Notes: generated by a model not told the origin, from the letters alone. Shown: positions 41,401 to 49,494, counted from the first letter of the stretch. The stretch: 64,000 bases of DNA from an uncultured Prevotellaceae bacterium (GCA_900320055.1 ONQS01000002.1:1-64000); one strand, 5' to 3'. A program made the numbers and translations.

Positions 41401-42847
41401 TGAAGGCGCTTGTGCCGGTGATGGCATACTTCATTGCCGGGGCCAGTTTCTGACCCAGTTCGACGGCCATTTCCTGGAAACCCTTCTTTGCCTTATCTAG
41501 TTGAGCCTGTACCGTATTGTTCTGCACCTCAAACTCCTTGGTGACGCTCGTGCCCTCCTTGTAGGCCTGGTTGGCTGCCAACTGCTGTTCCTTCACCATC
41601 TCCACGTTGCCGGCGAGTGCGGCAAGCACGCCGCTGGCTCGTGCACCATCGGTGCCCATGGACTCGAACACGGGCGCGAGCACAGAGATGTCGCCCAACT
41701 TGTTCAGTTGTTCCAGCAGCATGATCAGCGCCTCGTTGGTATCCTTCTTCAGGACGGCATTGAACTTGGAGATTTCCATGCCGGTAGCCTTGGCTATCTT
41801 GGCAGGATCCTGGAACAGTTTCATGATGAGTTGAGACAATGCCGTTGCCGACATCTCGACAGCCTGTCCTTGGGAATCTAGGACAGCCGCAAATCCCATA
41901 ATCTGAGGGATGGTCATGTTGGCCTGTTTGCCCACACCTGCCAAGCGCTGAGCAAAGTTGGCCAGGTATGGAGCCGATGCCGTGCAATTCTGCGACAGTT
42001 CATTTATGACCGAGCCCACCGACAGCAGCGACTGCTCCACTCCCAGGCGCTGCTTGTCGCCGAAGATGTCAGTCAATTTCGATAGGGTCAGCGTTGCACC
42101 CTCACCCAGGTCGTCCAGCGCCACGTTGATCACGTCTGCAGCCTTGACAAATCCCAGCACATCTTCTTCGGTCTGCATGCCCAGGCGGCCAGCCTCTTGA
42201 GCCAGTTTGTTCAGATCCTCTCGTGCCGTCCTGGTGTCCATCCCTTTGAAGGCCTCGTTGAGGTGCTCCACCTCTTCGGCTGTCATTCCGGTGTACTTCC
42301 GGACATTCGCCATCTCAGCCTCCATCTCCGCATAGGCTTGAACAGCCTGCCGCCCAGCCATCGTCAAGCCGGTGAAAGCGGCCACTGCGCTGGCAATGCT
42401 CATGCCCCAGTTGTTGATCGTGCCATTGATGCGGCTGATGAGCGACTGATGCTCCTTGAATTCGGCATCCACCGACTTGATCTCAGCCTTGACGCGTTTG
42501 ATGACTGCGACGTGCTTGTTCCAGGCATCGCTCCCACGCTCAATGTGCTCCAGGTCATTCTGCAGTTGTTTCAAAACCAGGCGCAGTTCCTTGGGAGATG
42601 CCTTGCTCAGTTTCTTCATGGCGGCCTCAGCCTTCTGGGCGTTGGTCTGTACACGGCTCATGGAACGCTCCACCTTCTTGATCTCGGTGTCCATGCGAGC
42701 CATGCCCTTCAAATCGCCGGCCTTCTCAAAGGCGGCCTTCTTCTTGTTCAGATCGTCGAGTTTGTTGCCCAGTTCAGCCAATTTGTGCTGTGCCGATTTG
42801 GAATTGACCTCGATATCGACCTGTGCTCTCTGTTCTATATTTGCCAT
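38465..42847 (-). CDS. Phage tail tape measure protein
   Basis: 1460 residues, the largest gene. The TP901-type core lies near residues 160-480 (YAEMEAEMANVRKYTG, TREDLNKLAQEAGRLG-like segment, GVGKQANMTIPQIMGFAAVL). A hydrophobic region follows (KGLIISLALSIGAYTVAVNA, LLVAGITAAVAGFALLIKRY), then long coiled coils rich in Lys, Glu and Ala, and a C-terminal Gly/Ala segment. Length sets tail length; this predicts a tail of over 200 nm by the usual rule of thumb. It is located upstream of the head genes, an unusual place. Promoter at 42865-42872. Confidence 0.92.
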   Translation of the reverse strand: MANIEQRAQVDIEVNSKSAQHKLAELGNKLDDLNKKKAAFEKAGDLKGMARMDTEIKKVERSMSRVQTNAQKAEAAMKKLSKASPKELRLVLKQLQNDLEHIERGSDAWNKHVAVIKRVKAEIKSVDAEFKEHQSLISRINGTINNWGMSIASAVAAFTGLTMAGRQAVQAYAEMEAEMANVRKYTGMTAEEVEHLNEAFKGMDTRTAREDLNKLAQEAGRLGMQTEEDVLGFVKAADVINVALDDLGEGATLTLSKLTDIFGDKQRLGVEQSLLSVGSVINELSQNCTASAPYLANFAQRLAGVGKQANMTIPQIMGFAAVLDSQGQAVEMSATALSQLIMKLFQDPAKIAKATGMEISKFNAVLKKDTNEALIMLLEQLNKLGDISVLAPVFESMGTDGARASGVLAALAGNVEMVKEQQLAANQAYKEGTSVTKEFEVQNNTVQAQLDKAKKGFQEMAVELGQKLAPAMKYAITGTSAFMRVLSMLITFLSNHKGLIISLALSIGAYTVAVNAAAIATKGHAAAQTIAKVATVAWTAVTQLAYAAVALLTGNVRKAAMEMRIFSAVIHASPIGLLVAGITAAVAGFALLIKRYGDNTRAATEAARKQREYLQSLRDVEEGSNRFSDSEVANLRALYAAATNENLARNKRIEAAKEMNRLYPTVFSNFSAEEVMAGKAKNAYDNLTDSIIRNARARAAAEKIMENEKAILELEEQNRKHQRDNENRKQTVTTLGERRRDAAANDDARRPINQDWADINEGIYNLDKSIHENIDAIKDNNKQINENNKKIKEYRDANQWLQGEYNVTGASAPNSGTPPRISYTAPMSDKERKAQEKAAKAAAAEEKKRQQEEAKQARIAAALEKNVFKDAKDAVEKNLSEQNKIALNEYNEGLIDYETYLVKKHKAAQEYYEASDKVYKKFNAEESADAAKLREKAEEEKKKYKEEILSLKKEKLAYDRDDKKNAANMEYYNPDNKSAYHNKRELDKRLADIDIEYLTKVRDLEEEGSRARYKAQRDLDKATKDEELRQRKQMEEDMTAWLYIYSQQGAKDRMDAELAVVDEMLNQERIKAEQAEEAKDAIRRKYRDEVNTKTGTKAPNQDFTDAADSRDKQMAALEDVYKQGLISEEDYNSRRWQIIQNYHNKISELVSGEGSQWATLVTNLVETWEAGFDSLGETIPEKLKTIGQMASAAFAIMNQGLASYTEYANASRDLEVAKVTESYDEQIKAAGNNQKKAQKLEEKKQKEIAKIKTKYDKRAQKIEIAQAIASTALAAINAYASASKANWILGPIAAAMAAAAGAIQIATIQKQHQAQQAGYYEGGFTRRDHDDRREVGVVHANEFVANHEAVANPNLAPVLRMIDQAQRNNTVGSLSAEDVSRAIGQGRILGQTVAAQQQMAAHGDQRFAVVAASVQEQTDAIARLQQAIDEGIEAYVVMDGERGLDKQYRRYQRMVNNPKR

Positions 42848-42864
42848 AATATTGCCTTTTTAGG

Positions 42865-42872
42865 CAAAGATA
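42865..42872 (-). promoter_or_regulatory. -7 box for the tape measure gene
   Basis: Minus-strand TATCTTTG, only 18 nt before the start codon, so the leader is about 10 nt. GCCTTTTTAGGC lies between. Confidence 0.6.
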
Positions 42873-42952
42873 TGGCATGTCCTCGGCACCCGAAAAGACG
42901 CAAAACGGGTGTCCTTCCGCTCTCTTTGCGACACCGCCGCAAAGGTTTACCT

Positions 42953-43169
42953 CTCGCTCGCCGTACCAGTCTCTATTTCAGCCGTAAAAAGGGTGGAAAA
43001 GATACGGCGAGCGAGGGGTCCAGGCGCATGAGTGCGCCCATCAGGCGAGCAAAACCCGTCCAAAATAGGGTTTTGCGAGCCCGCCCAGCCGAATTTCATT
43101 CGGCTTGTGTGCCTTTGCACCCTCCACTGCCCTACGCTCGGCGGGCGCTTACCGCTTTAAATTTAGCGG
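42953..43169. other. Hairpin-rich non-coding block
   Basis: Five stems in a row: 42953-42965 with 43003-43015 (13 bp), 43023-43028 with 43033-43038, 43050-43057 with 43068-43075 (8 bp), 43087-43093 with 43099-43105 (7 bp), and 43152-43156 with 43165-43169. The 42873-43454 interval has no credible gene; open frames there are chance. It could be a structured RNA or an origin-like element. Confidence 0.55.
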
Positions 43170-43282
43170 AATATGCGAAGGCGGCTGCGTGCTGCGGTAA
43201 TTCGGCATCACACGCGAAAAAATGGCGCGACCATCACTGGTGGCACCATCGGTTATCAACTAATAACTAAATTCACTTGTGC

Positions 43283-43308
43283 AGGGAGGGGCGGAATCGA
43301 ACCGCCCA
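43283..43308 (-). other. tRNA 3'-end-like fragment (T-arm)
   Basis: On the minus strand GGGCGG, TTCGATT, CCGCC then CTCCCTG looks like a tRNA T-arm and acceptor 3' strand. No matching 5' acceptor strand (CAGGGAG or AGGGAGG) or cloverleaf lies upstream, so it is a fragment, perhaps an old attachment site or a piece of a lost phage tRNA. Confidence 0.35.
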
Positions 43309-43417
43309 GGGTTGTTTTTAGACACCCTATCTGAGGGCTTTGCTGTAATATCAACTTACAAAACAATATCCTTAAAAGATTTTATTAATAACTCCCTTTC
43401 TCCCCCACCATTTCATT

Positions 43418-43440
43418 CTACTTCATATAACACCTCCTTT
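43418..43440 (-). other. Orphan ribosome binding site with a two-codon frame
   Basis: AAAGGAGGTG (43440-43431) is followed 4 nt later by ATGAAGTAG (43426-43418). It lies just after the last gene of an SD-led block and looks like the start of a deleted eighth gene. Confidence 0.4.
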
Positions 43441-43454
43441 CTTTTTGTTAAAAA

Positions 43455-43682
43455 TTAGTTTTTTGCCACTAATACGACCTCACCACCAATCGCTAGGGCT
43501 TTCTCAAACATGTCCCTGCACCGCTTCGGCGGTGTGTCATAATATCTCTTGGTCAGTCCAAACAGCGAGCAGTGGGTCAAACCACCAGCCTCTCGCATGT
43601 TGGAGTTGATGCCGCACTTGCAGTCGCCGCAACAGTAGGGGACTTCATAGAACGGGCCCTTGCCGTTGATCGTCACCTTCAT
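43455..43682 (-). CDS. Small Cys-rich phage protein
   Basis: 75 residues with CCGDCKCG and two further Cys (THCSLFG, KRCRDMF), which together could bind zinc. Follows the DUF551 gene directly. The weak AGAGGTAGTAGG upstream differs from the strong sites of its neighbours. Function unknown. Confidence 0.5.
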   Translation of the reverse strand: MKVTINGKGPFYEVPYCCGDCKCGINSNMREAGGLTHCSLFGLTKRYYDTPPKRCRDMFEKALAIGGEVVLVAKN

Positions 43683-44000
43683 TTAACCTACTACCTCTGG
43701 AATGGGCATCCAAAGAGTAACATCCGATAAATACCCACCAACACGGTATGAGTAGAACGCGGGGAGCCCTTGGTTGTTTAATTTCCAGTAAACGCCTTCC
43801 GTCGTACCCCCAAAACTCTTGCTATGCACTAGAACCACCACGTCTCGCTCTGGCCACGAATCTTCTAAACGAATCCAGTTAGGATGATTGTCAGCCCAAA
43901 CAGCACCATTGTAGAATGCGGCTCTGACCCTTGCATCGCTACCTTTATCACCGCTGCAATAGTCAATTGCTTGTGCACAAATTTCATCTTCACGGTTCAT
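43683..44000 (-). CDS. DUF551-like phage protein
   Basis: 105 residues. NWIRLEDSWPERDVVVLVHS followed by VTLWMPIPE is the DUF551 hallmark (W-I ... P ... V-L-V ... T-x-W-x-P-x-P), a domain of phage accessory genes. The start is marked by AGAGGAGGTGAG. It overlaps a 55-residue gene upstream by 11 bp. Confidence 0.75.
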   Translation of the reverse strand: MNREDEICAQAIDYCSGDKGSDARVRAAFYNGAVWADNHPNWIRLEDSWPERDVVVLVHSKSFGGTTEGVYWKLNNQGLPAFYSYRVGGYLSDVTLWMPIPEVVG

Positions 44001-44157
44001 TTCTCACCTCCTCTTGTATTTCTGCCGTCACCCATCCATCACTGGCTGACACATGAACAACAACATTAAAGTCATTGTCTTTGTTGTCATAGCAGTACAT
44101 GGCTGCTGCATCTTTTATTTCGTCGATAAACGCTTCTTTGTTTTTAATCTTGCTCAT
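43990..44157 (-). CDS. 55-residue phage protein
   Basis: A short gene reading MSKIKNKEAFIDEIKDAAAM and ending in EIQEEVRNEP. It fills the otherwise empty gap between two genes, overlapping the next by 11 bp and the previous by 14 bp, the usual spacing in this block. Its 3' end contains the ribosome binding site of the DUF551 gene. Function unknown. Confidence 0.55.
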   Translation of the reverse strand: MSKIKNKEAFIDEIKDAAAMYCYDNKDNDFNVVVHVSASDGWVTAEIQEEVRNEP

Positions 44158-44395
44158 CGTCGTTGATTTCTTCTAAGTCGTTTATCTCATATTCCCATTC
44201 ACAGGCGTCTCTCTCGCTGATGTTGTCAGCGAGGAAGTCCATGGCTGCGTCACATTCGCGGTCAATATGGAGGGTATCGAATCCATCTGGCCATCTCGCT
44301 TCCATGTGCTGGAGGGATTCAAAAACCTCATCGCTGACTGTCATTGTCACACCAACATTATATTTAACCGTGACTTCAAGTTTAATTCCTTTCAT
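44144..44395 (-). CDS. Small acidic phage protein
   Basis: 83 residues, acidic C-terminus (YEINDLEEINDDEQD), N-terminal strand KLEVTVKYNVGVTMTVSDEV. Unlike its neighbours it has no clear ribosome binding site. Function unknown; acidic proteins of this kind sometimes mimic DNA. Confidence 0.5.
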   Translation of the reverse strand: MKGIKLEVTVKYNVGVTMTVSDEVFESLQHMEARWPDGFDTLHIDRECDAAMDFLADNISERDACEWEYEINDLEEINDDEQD

Positions 44396-44401
44396 GCTTC
44401 T

Positions 44402-44677
44402 TCATTTCATTATTTCGTATTTTTCAGGGAAAACCGCTAATGATTTCACAAATCGTTCTGCGTCTTCTCTATTGCTGAATTTGCTGGCAAGCAACTGGGT
44501 AACAAACATTATTTTGCCACCATAGACAATATCACCGCTAAGGTGCAAATACGCATTAGGGTAGAATCTTGAGAACAGGCCATTTCTTTTGACAAAATAT
44601 TTACCTTCTTCGCGAATCAGTTTGCCATTAAGGTTATAATATCGCCAATCAATTTCCTTGACAATCTTGAACTTCAT
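44402..44677 (-). CDS. Small phage protein of unknown function
   Basis: 91 residues, basic, MKFKIVKEIDWRYYNLNGKL then a WxR-free helical end (FSNREDAERFVKSLAVFPEK). AAAGGAGGTGAAC precedes the ATG. Unknown. Confidence 0.5.
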   Translation of the reverse strand: MKFKIVKEIDWRYYNLNGKLIREEGKYFVKRNGLFSRFYPNAYLHLSGDIVYGGKIMFVTQLLASKFSNREDAERFVKSLAVFPEKYEIMK

Positions 44678-44691
44678 TGTTCACCTCCTTT

Positions 44692-45174
44692 CTAGAACTT
44701 AATTATAAAAACCTTTCTACCTTTGGGCGCACCCCACTCAGGGCGGCCATACCCATCAGTGATGGCTTTAATTTCCTTAGTCATCGTCTCACGAGTGTAA
44801 CCTAAGTGAAAACACACATGAGTGAAATTGTCAATTAAAAGGGGATCCACTAAACGGATGCAGCGCTCACAATCAATGTCTCTAGGCTTGCAGCATGTAC
44901 CATGTCTGTGAGAATAGCACAGCCTTTTAATCCAAAAAGGCTTGATGTCGCGGTACTCTTCGGTTTTCTCGCCACGCTCAATCATCCGATACCACTTTTG
45001 TTTGAGAATTAAGTGTAAGACCATGGGAACAGCAAAGTGTTCTTCAAATACTTCTTCTGAAACTACCATACCGGCATCAGGAATATGCACTTTTTTAAAG
45101 CGCCGAAGACAAACATATTCTTGACCGACCACTAGAGCGTTCAGCGGATCAGCCTTAATGCAAGTGGCTTTCAT
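44692..45174 (-). CDS. ASCH-like domain protein
   Basis: 160 residues. LHLILKQKWYRMIERGEKTEEYRD is split by the family pattern of ASCH (PUA-like) proteins: a strand, then a helix with G-x-K-T-x-E-x-R, and the ending EWGAPKGRKVFIIKF adds a final strand. A Cys cluster CCKPRDIDCERC lies between. ASCH domains bind or modify RNA and nucleotides. SD AAAGGAGGTAAG upstream; 4-bp overlap with the previous gene. Confidence 0.7.
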   Translation of the reverse strand: MKATCIKADPLNALVVGQEYVCLRRFKKVHIPDAGMVVSEEVFEEHFAVPMVLHLILKQKWYRMIERGEKTEEYRDIKPFWIKRLCYSHRHGTCCKPRDIDCERCIRLVDPLLIDNFTHVCFHLGYTRETMTKEIKAITDGYGRPEWGAPKGRKVFIIKF

Positions 45175-45503
45175 GGCTTACCTCCTTTCTTGGTTGCGTC
45201 ATACCAATTCAGACGATAATACGGAATCAGCAGTGTTGAATATCTGGCACCTTGCCTAAAGAAGCTAAGATGACCATGTTGATATGAGTAGGAGTCTTGA
45301 TGAGTGAACATGATTTCTTTAGTTTTCTTGTGTTTTTTATTCAAGTCATCAACAAAAGCACTTATCTCTTGAATCATATCCCTGAAAATACCGGGGCCTT
45401 CGCAAGCCCGATACTCTATCTTATCACGCAGGAACTGCTGAAGCAATTCAAATTTTTGCCCTTGCACCCCATAAATTCTGATATCCGTTGTAACAATAAT
45501 CAT
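45171..45503 (-). CDS. Small phage protein of unknown function
   Basis: 110 residues, MIIVTTDIRIYGVQGQKFEL followed by basic helices and aromatic-rich YSYQHGHLSFFRQGARYS. GAAGGAGGTGAG precedes it. Coupled to neighbours by ATGA overlaps on both sides. Unknown. Confidence 0.5.
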   Translation of the reverse strand: MIIVTTDIRIYGVQGQKFELLQQFLRDKIEYRACEGPGIFRDMIQEISAFVDDLNKKHKKTKEIMFTHQDSYSYQHGHLSFFRQGARYSTLLIPYYRLNWYDATKKGGKP

Positions 45504-45772
45504 GACTCACCTCCTTCCTGCTCATCGGCGTATGTCCATGCAATAAGCCGGTCAGCCTCCATGGCGTAAAAGACTGCATCTTGTCCTGGAACAGTGAAAA
45601 TCTTGATGTGGCCGCCGTCGATGTGACCAAACGAATAACCCGAGGTGAAGTCACCATCATCCCAAAGGAAAATGACCTCACGCGTTGCATCGATCGTGTA
45701 CAATTCTTTGGAACTGTGGCCAAAGACGATTTCACGACCTTTGTCTGTTTTGATTCTGATTTTGTTCTTCAT
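45500..45772 (-). CDS. Small beta-rich phage protein, first of the right SD-led block
   Basis: 90 residues starting MKNKIRIKTDKGREIVFG; beta-rich and acidic. The start at 45772 was chosen because the longer open frame upstream runs into the primase gene. It has no strong ribosome binding site, as with the first gene of the other block. Unknown function. Confidence 0.5.
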   Translation of the reverse strand: MKNKIRIKTDKGREIVFGHSSKELYTIDATREVIFLWDDGDFTSGYSFGHIDGGHIKIFTVPGQDAVFYAMEADRLIAWTYADEQEGGES

Positions 45773-45791
45773 ATCGTAAATAATTAAATGG

Positions 45792-48700
45792 TTAATCCTC
45801 CCATAATTCTTTCTGCCTGGGCTCAGGCTGAGTGGGCTTAGGCTCCTCGATGTCTTCAATGCCGGATGTGGCAATGACTTCAAGGTTAAGGCCATATTTC
45901 TCCTTGAGCATGTTGTAGTCGAAGCAATAGGCGCGATCTATTGTGTCGGTATTCTGCAACTTTTCGAAACCATGATCATCAGTCACCGTCATCGTCTCAT
46001 GCCGCCCATCGATGATGTTTTTGAAACGGACCGATTTCTTGGTGCCGATAAATTCCGGCGAATGCTCCAGGTAGTACGACAGCGTCTCAGGCGGCAGCAC
46101 ATTGGTGGCTACCTGTCGCCCATTGCGGCGATACAGCATAAACACGCGGTTCTTGCGAAGGAACAGCACCGGTCTTGATTGGCTCCATTCGATCAGCCCA
46201 CTGTCGGTCTTCCACCGGGAAACATACTTGACACGAAAATCCGAATCTCTGAAAATGACACCATCCTGGAATAGGAACGAAACCGTATCCCAGAAGTGCG
46301 ACAATTCGTTACTATTAGTATTTTCCTTTGCCTGTAACTCGATGTGCTCGACGCACACGCGCAGCATGTCCTTGTACTCGATGGGGATATCCAGGACACC
46401 GCCCAGTGTCCTGAGGATGGCCAGGGGAATCACCCAGTTATCCCTGATTCGGTCAATCACGTCAAACCCTCTTAGGTTGTCAATGATGTCGCTCTTGGCG
46501 GTCTTATAGTTGCCGACGAACTCAGCCTCCACCTTAGCGCGATGCTTGAGGATCTGCAGCGTGAGGTGGGTAAATCCAATCTTGCGTAGCGTCTTCAATT
46601 CCTCGAATCTGGCTGCAGCCTCAGGGCTGAATGCCGACACGCTGAAGTGGAGAAACAGCACTCGGGTAAAGAGGGCGATGTCGGCGGTCGGCATCTCCTG
46701 GCCACTGAGGATGATGCCGCTATCCATTGCCATCTGTTCGCGCTTCTTGTAGTCAGATTCACGGCTTGCGCGTGAACGACCAAGGCCCTCCCAGATGTTC
46801 TTGAGAAAGTCCACCTTTTGATATTCGATGTCGTTTTTATACTCATCGATATGCACGAGAGCATTGGCACACTGAGCGACAACGATACCCAGTGATGGCA
46901 CTGACGTATTAGACAACGTGGTCGCTTTGTTGTCTGCGATAAAGAATGACATCAGGGCTTCAGCCAGCCCACTCTTACCGGTGCCCACTGGACCGAAGAG
47001 GTTGAGAATCGGGAAATGGTTGGTGAAGCCAAAGATGATATCCCTAAACAGAGTGGCCAGCAGGAAGCAGATGCCTACCTTGCCATTGTCGCCGAAGACA
47101 TTGATGATCTTCTGTGACACGTCATGCAGCGAGATTGCGCTTAATGGCATGTGGACAAACTGACGCTCGAATGCGAACAACTGCTTGTCGTTCTTATAGA
47201 GTTTGCTCGAGCCGGGCAGATACCAGTTGCCTTTGTCTCCAAGTCGAACGATGCCATATTCGTCAGCCTCTACCCATTGGTCATCAGCCTGTGCGCCGTT
47301 ACCAAATGCCCAGAAGCCTTGTTGCTGCCACCCCAGTTGGGTAATCTCTATAGCCGTCTCTGTTTGCTCATACAGATACAACTTCAGTTTGGTGAGTTGC
47401 TCTTCTTTGGCCAGCCAAATGTAATTGCCCAGCGACTCAACCCTCATTTTGAACTTCTGCAGGGAGCAAAGGTCTTCCTGCTTGAGTTCGATGACGTCTT
47501 CAGCACCACGATTGTTCTTGATTTTGTAGAGACGCTTGGACAGCACGCTGTCCTTGATGTGGTACATGGGCAGCAGCGTGAAGTTGGACCATTGCTGCTC
47601 GCCACGTTCGCCGATGGCGAAGTAGCAGTTGTCAGCGGCATAGAAACCGTATTTGTCCAACAACTCACGGTTGATCAACTGTCCTTTCCGGGATGATATC
47701 TTCTTCTCCTTGTCGGCTTTTCGTGCCTTGGAGAGTGCCGACTTCCACATCGCCTTGTCTGGGTAGAACTTCTGCAACTGCTTGAGCAGCATCTGCTCCT
47801 TGACATCATCATGGATGTAGGCCACAATCTGCACGAGTTCGTTGACTACCTCGCTCTTGACTTCAGCAGTCTCGGCACCTTGAAACTTCATCGCGCCATA
47901 CCACACGATGAAGTCCTGGGACTCGATCGCCTCGAGTGCTGCAGGGCTGTTGATGAAACTGTCCGGGTCTTGTTTCTCGCCGTCCTCAGTCAATGGTATC
48001 TCCTTGACGATGACGCCAAGGCCAGCCTTAAGGGCCGTGAGGCCATTGGTGCAGACGAACTTCTTCCCTGCACCCATCTTCTCGCCTGGCTTTGCTGGGT
48101 CTGCGTCCGGAATGAAGCACACACGATGAGCATGAGGCTTGAGCAGTGCGAACTGCTCAGCCTGCCATGCACCACCCAGGGGCGCTACGGTGTTGGTGAT
48201 GCCGATAGCCTGTAACTTGATGGCGTCCGGCGCGCCTTCGACGAGAAAGAAGATATCCTCCTTCCTGGCTTGCGAGATAGCATTATCGATGCCAAAGATA
48301 GTGCCCTTCTTGTGGTAAAGGTCGCTGTCCTTGCTGTTCATGTACTTTGCCTTGCTCGTGCCGGTAAGATCTCGAGCGGTGAAGCCGATGACATGACGAA
48401 ACCTGTCCTTGATGGGAATCATCAGGCGGTTGCGGTAGAAGTCGTAGATTTCTCCCCGGTCATTCTTGTTGAGCAGGCCCATCTCGATCATCAGTTCGAT
48501 GGAGTGCCCTGCAGTGCGTGCTGCCTGATATAGAGAATCATTGGCAGCATCAGCAAAACCGATGCGGTTCTCCTCTACATAGGTGATGCCCCATCCACGG
48601 CTGTCAGTGGCATACTTGTAGGCGAATTTGGCTTTGTCATTGTCTGCATGGATGGCTTCAACGTAGAACTGGCAAGCCCATTCATTGAGCATTCGCATAG

Positions 48701-49043
48701 CCTCACGCTTCTTGTCCAGTGCAATCTCTTCGGCAGTCCTTGGCTCGTTGTGCTCCTCGATGCGCACACCATACTCTTTGGCCAGCGTCTTCACCGCTTC
48801 AGGGAATGAAAGGTGGTCATACTTCATCACGAATGAAATGGCGTCACCCCCGTTGTCCCCCTGGGGACACCCCCCAAAGCAGTGCCATGACTGTGTCCTG
48901 GCGTTGACATGGAAGGACGGCGTCTTCTCCTTATGGAATGGGCAGCATGCCTTCCCATGGGAGAGTTGGCCGATGCGCCGTTGGACGACATCCGTGATGT
49001 CTGCCCTGTTCAGGACAGATTCAATGTCTCTCTCGTTAAACAT
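45792..49043 (-). CDS. Primase-helicase replication protein
   Basis: 1083 residues in three parts. First, a CHC2 zinc-binding domain (ACCPFHKEKTPSFHVN, then HCFGGC) at residues 30-60. Second, a DnaG-type core with TOPRIM (FFLVEGAPDAIKLQAIG, CFIPDADPAKPG). Third, a C-terminal P-loop ATPase: Walker A LFGPVGTGKSGLAEA, Walker B ALVHIDEYKND, and the sensor-like DSGIILSGQEMPT. The protein would prime and unwind phage DNA. It sits directly after the early regulators, so is expressed early. Confidence 0.9.
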   Translation of the reverse strand: MFNERDIESVLNRADITDVVQRRIGQLSHGKACCPFHKEKTPSFHVNARTQSWHCFGGCPQGDNGGDAISFVMKYDHLSFPEAVKTLAKEYGVRIEEHNEPRTAEEIALDKKREAMRMLNEWACQFYVEAIHADNDKAKFAYKYATDSRGWGITYVEENRIGFADAANDSLYQAARTAGHSIELMIEMGLLNKNDRGEIYDFYRNRLMIPIKDRFRHVIGFTARDLTGTSKAKYMNSKDSDLYHKKGTIFGIDNAISQARKEDIFFLVEGAPDAIKLQAIGITNTVAPLGGAWQAEQFALLKPHAHRVCFIPDADPAKPGEKMGAGKKFVCTNGLTALKAGLGVIVKEIPLTEDGEKQDPDSFINSPAALEAIESQDFIVWYGAMKFQGAETAEVKSEVVNELVQIVAYIHDDVKEQMLLKQLQKFYPDKAMWKSALSKARKADKEKKISSRKGQLINRELLDKYGFYAADNCYFAIGERGEQQWSNFTLLPMYHIKDSVLSKRLYKIKNNRGAEDVIELKQEDLCSLQKFKMRVESLGNYIWLAKEEQLTKLKLYLYEQTETAIEITQLGWQQQGFWAFGNGAQADDQWVEADEYGIVRLGDKGNWYLPGSSKLYKNDKQLFAFERQFVHMPLSAISLHDVSQKIINVFGDNGKVGICFLLATLFRDIIFGFTNHFPILNLFGPVGTGKSGLAEALMSFFIADNKATTLSNTSVPSLGIVVAQCANALVHIDEYKNDIEYQKVDFLKNIWEGLGRSRASRESDYKKREQMAMDSGIILSGQEMPTADIALFTRVLFLHFSVSAFSPEAAARFEELKTLRKIGFTHLTLQILKHRAKVEAEFVGNYKTAKSDIIDNLRGFDVIDRIRDNWVIPLAILRTLGGVLDIPIEYKDMLRVCVEHIELQAKENTNSNELSHFWDTVSFLFQDGVIFRDSDFRVKYVSRWKTDSGLIEWSQSRPVLFLRKNRVFMLYRRNGRQVATNVLPPETLSYYLEHSPEFIGTKKSVRFKNIIDGRHETMTVTDDHGFEKLQNTDTIDRAYCFDYNMLKEKYGLNLEVIATSGIEDIEEPKPTQPEPRQKELWED

Positions 49044-49045
49044 AA

Positions 49046-49303
49046 TCAGTTGAAGATGTTATAGCCCTCGAACTTGTCTGAAGAATTGGGATAGATGCTC
49101 AGGCATTCACCGAAACTGTTCCAGCGCACGCGCCTGGTGCGAAAATGCGTTTGCCCCTTATACTTGCGCTTGCACGGCTGTTGTATCGTGCCGATGACCG
49201 ATTGAACCTTCCCGTTTTTGAGGTTCATCTGTTCAAACTCGATGTCCGAGCGATGCTCAATGGCACGCTCCCAATCTGCTATTCGTTTACCGTTGTATCC
49301 CAT
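49046..49303 (-). CDS. Small early phage protein
   Basis: 85 residues, basic (KRKYKGQTHFRTRRVRWNSF), start MGYNGKRIADWERAIEHRSD. Its place between the Cro-like gene and primase makes it an excisionase or replication-accessory candidate; sequence gives no proof. Overlaps the upstream gene by 25 bp. Confidence 0.45.
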   Translation of the reverse strand: MGYNGKRIADWERAIEHRSDIEFEQMNLKNGKVQSVIGTIQQPCKRKYKGQTHFRTRRVRWNSFGECLSIYPNSSDKFEGYNIFN

Positions 49304-49467
49304 GATTCAATAATGTTGGTTATCGCCGCTTGCTCGAGCAGCGAGAGGTTGTCGTTTCGTAATTTGTAATAGAATGTGGCAAGTGCCCAGCCGGTAGTGG
49401 CCGTCACGCGCTTGACGAAAAGTTTCTTGTTGTCGTCGTCCAGAGTGTCATAAAATTTCTTTAGCAT
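49279..49467 (-). CDS. Small Cro-like regulator candidate
   Basis: 62 residues, MLKKFYDTLDDDNKKLFVKR followed by VTATTGWALATFYYKLRN, consistent with an HTH. It is divergent from the HTH repressor across a shared operator region, as Cro is from CI. First gene of the leftward early transcript (promoter 49525-49532). Confidence 0.55.
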   Translation of the reverse strand: MLKKFYDTLDDDNKKLFVKRVTATTGWALATFYYKLRNDNLSLLEQAAITNIIESWDTTVNE

Positions 49468-49494
49468 AGAAAAATATAAAATAAATCTTTGGTT

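Noticed and set aside
42197-43270. 357-codon plus-strand frame past the tape measure start
   Set aside because: Half of it is antisense to the tape measure and the rest runs through hairpins; no protein-like features.
43283-43360. Complete phage tRNA
   Set aside because: Only a T-arm and acceptor 3' strand are present; no 5' acceptor strand, D-arm or convincing anticodon arm.
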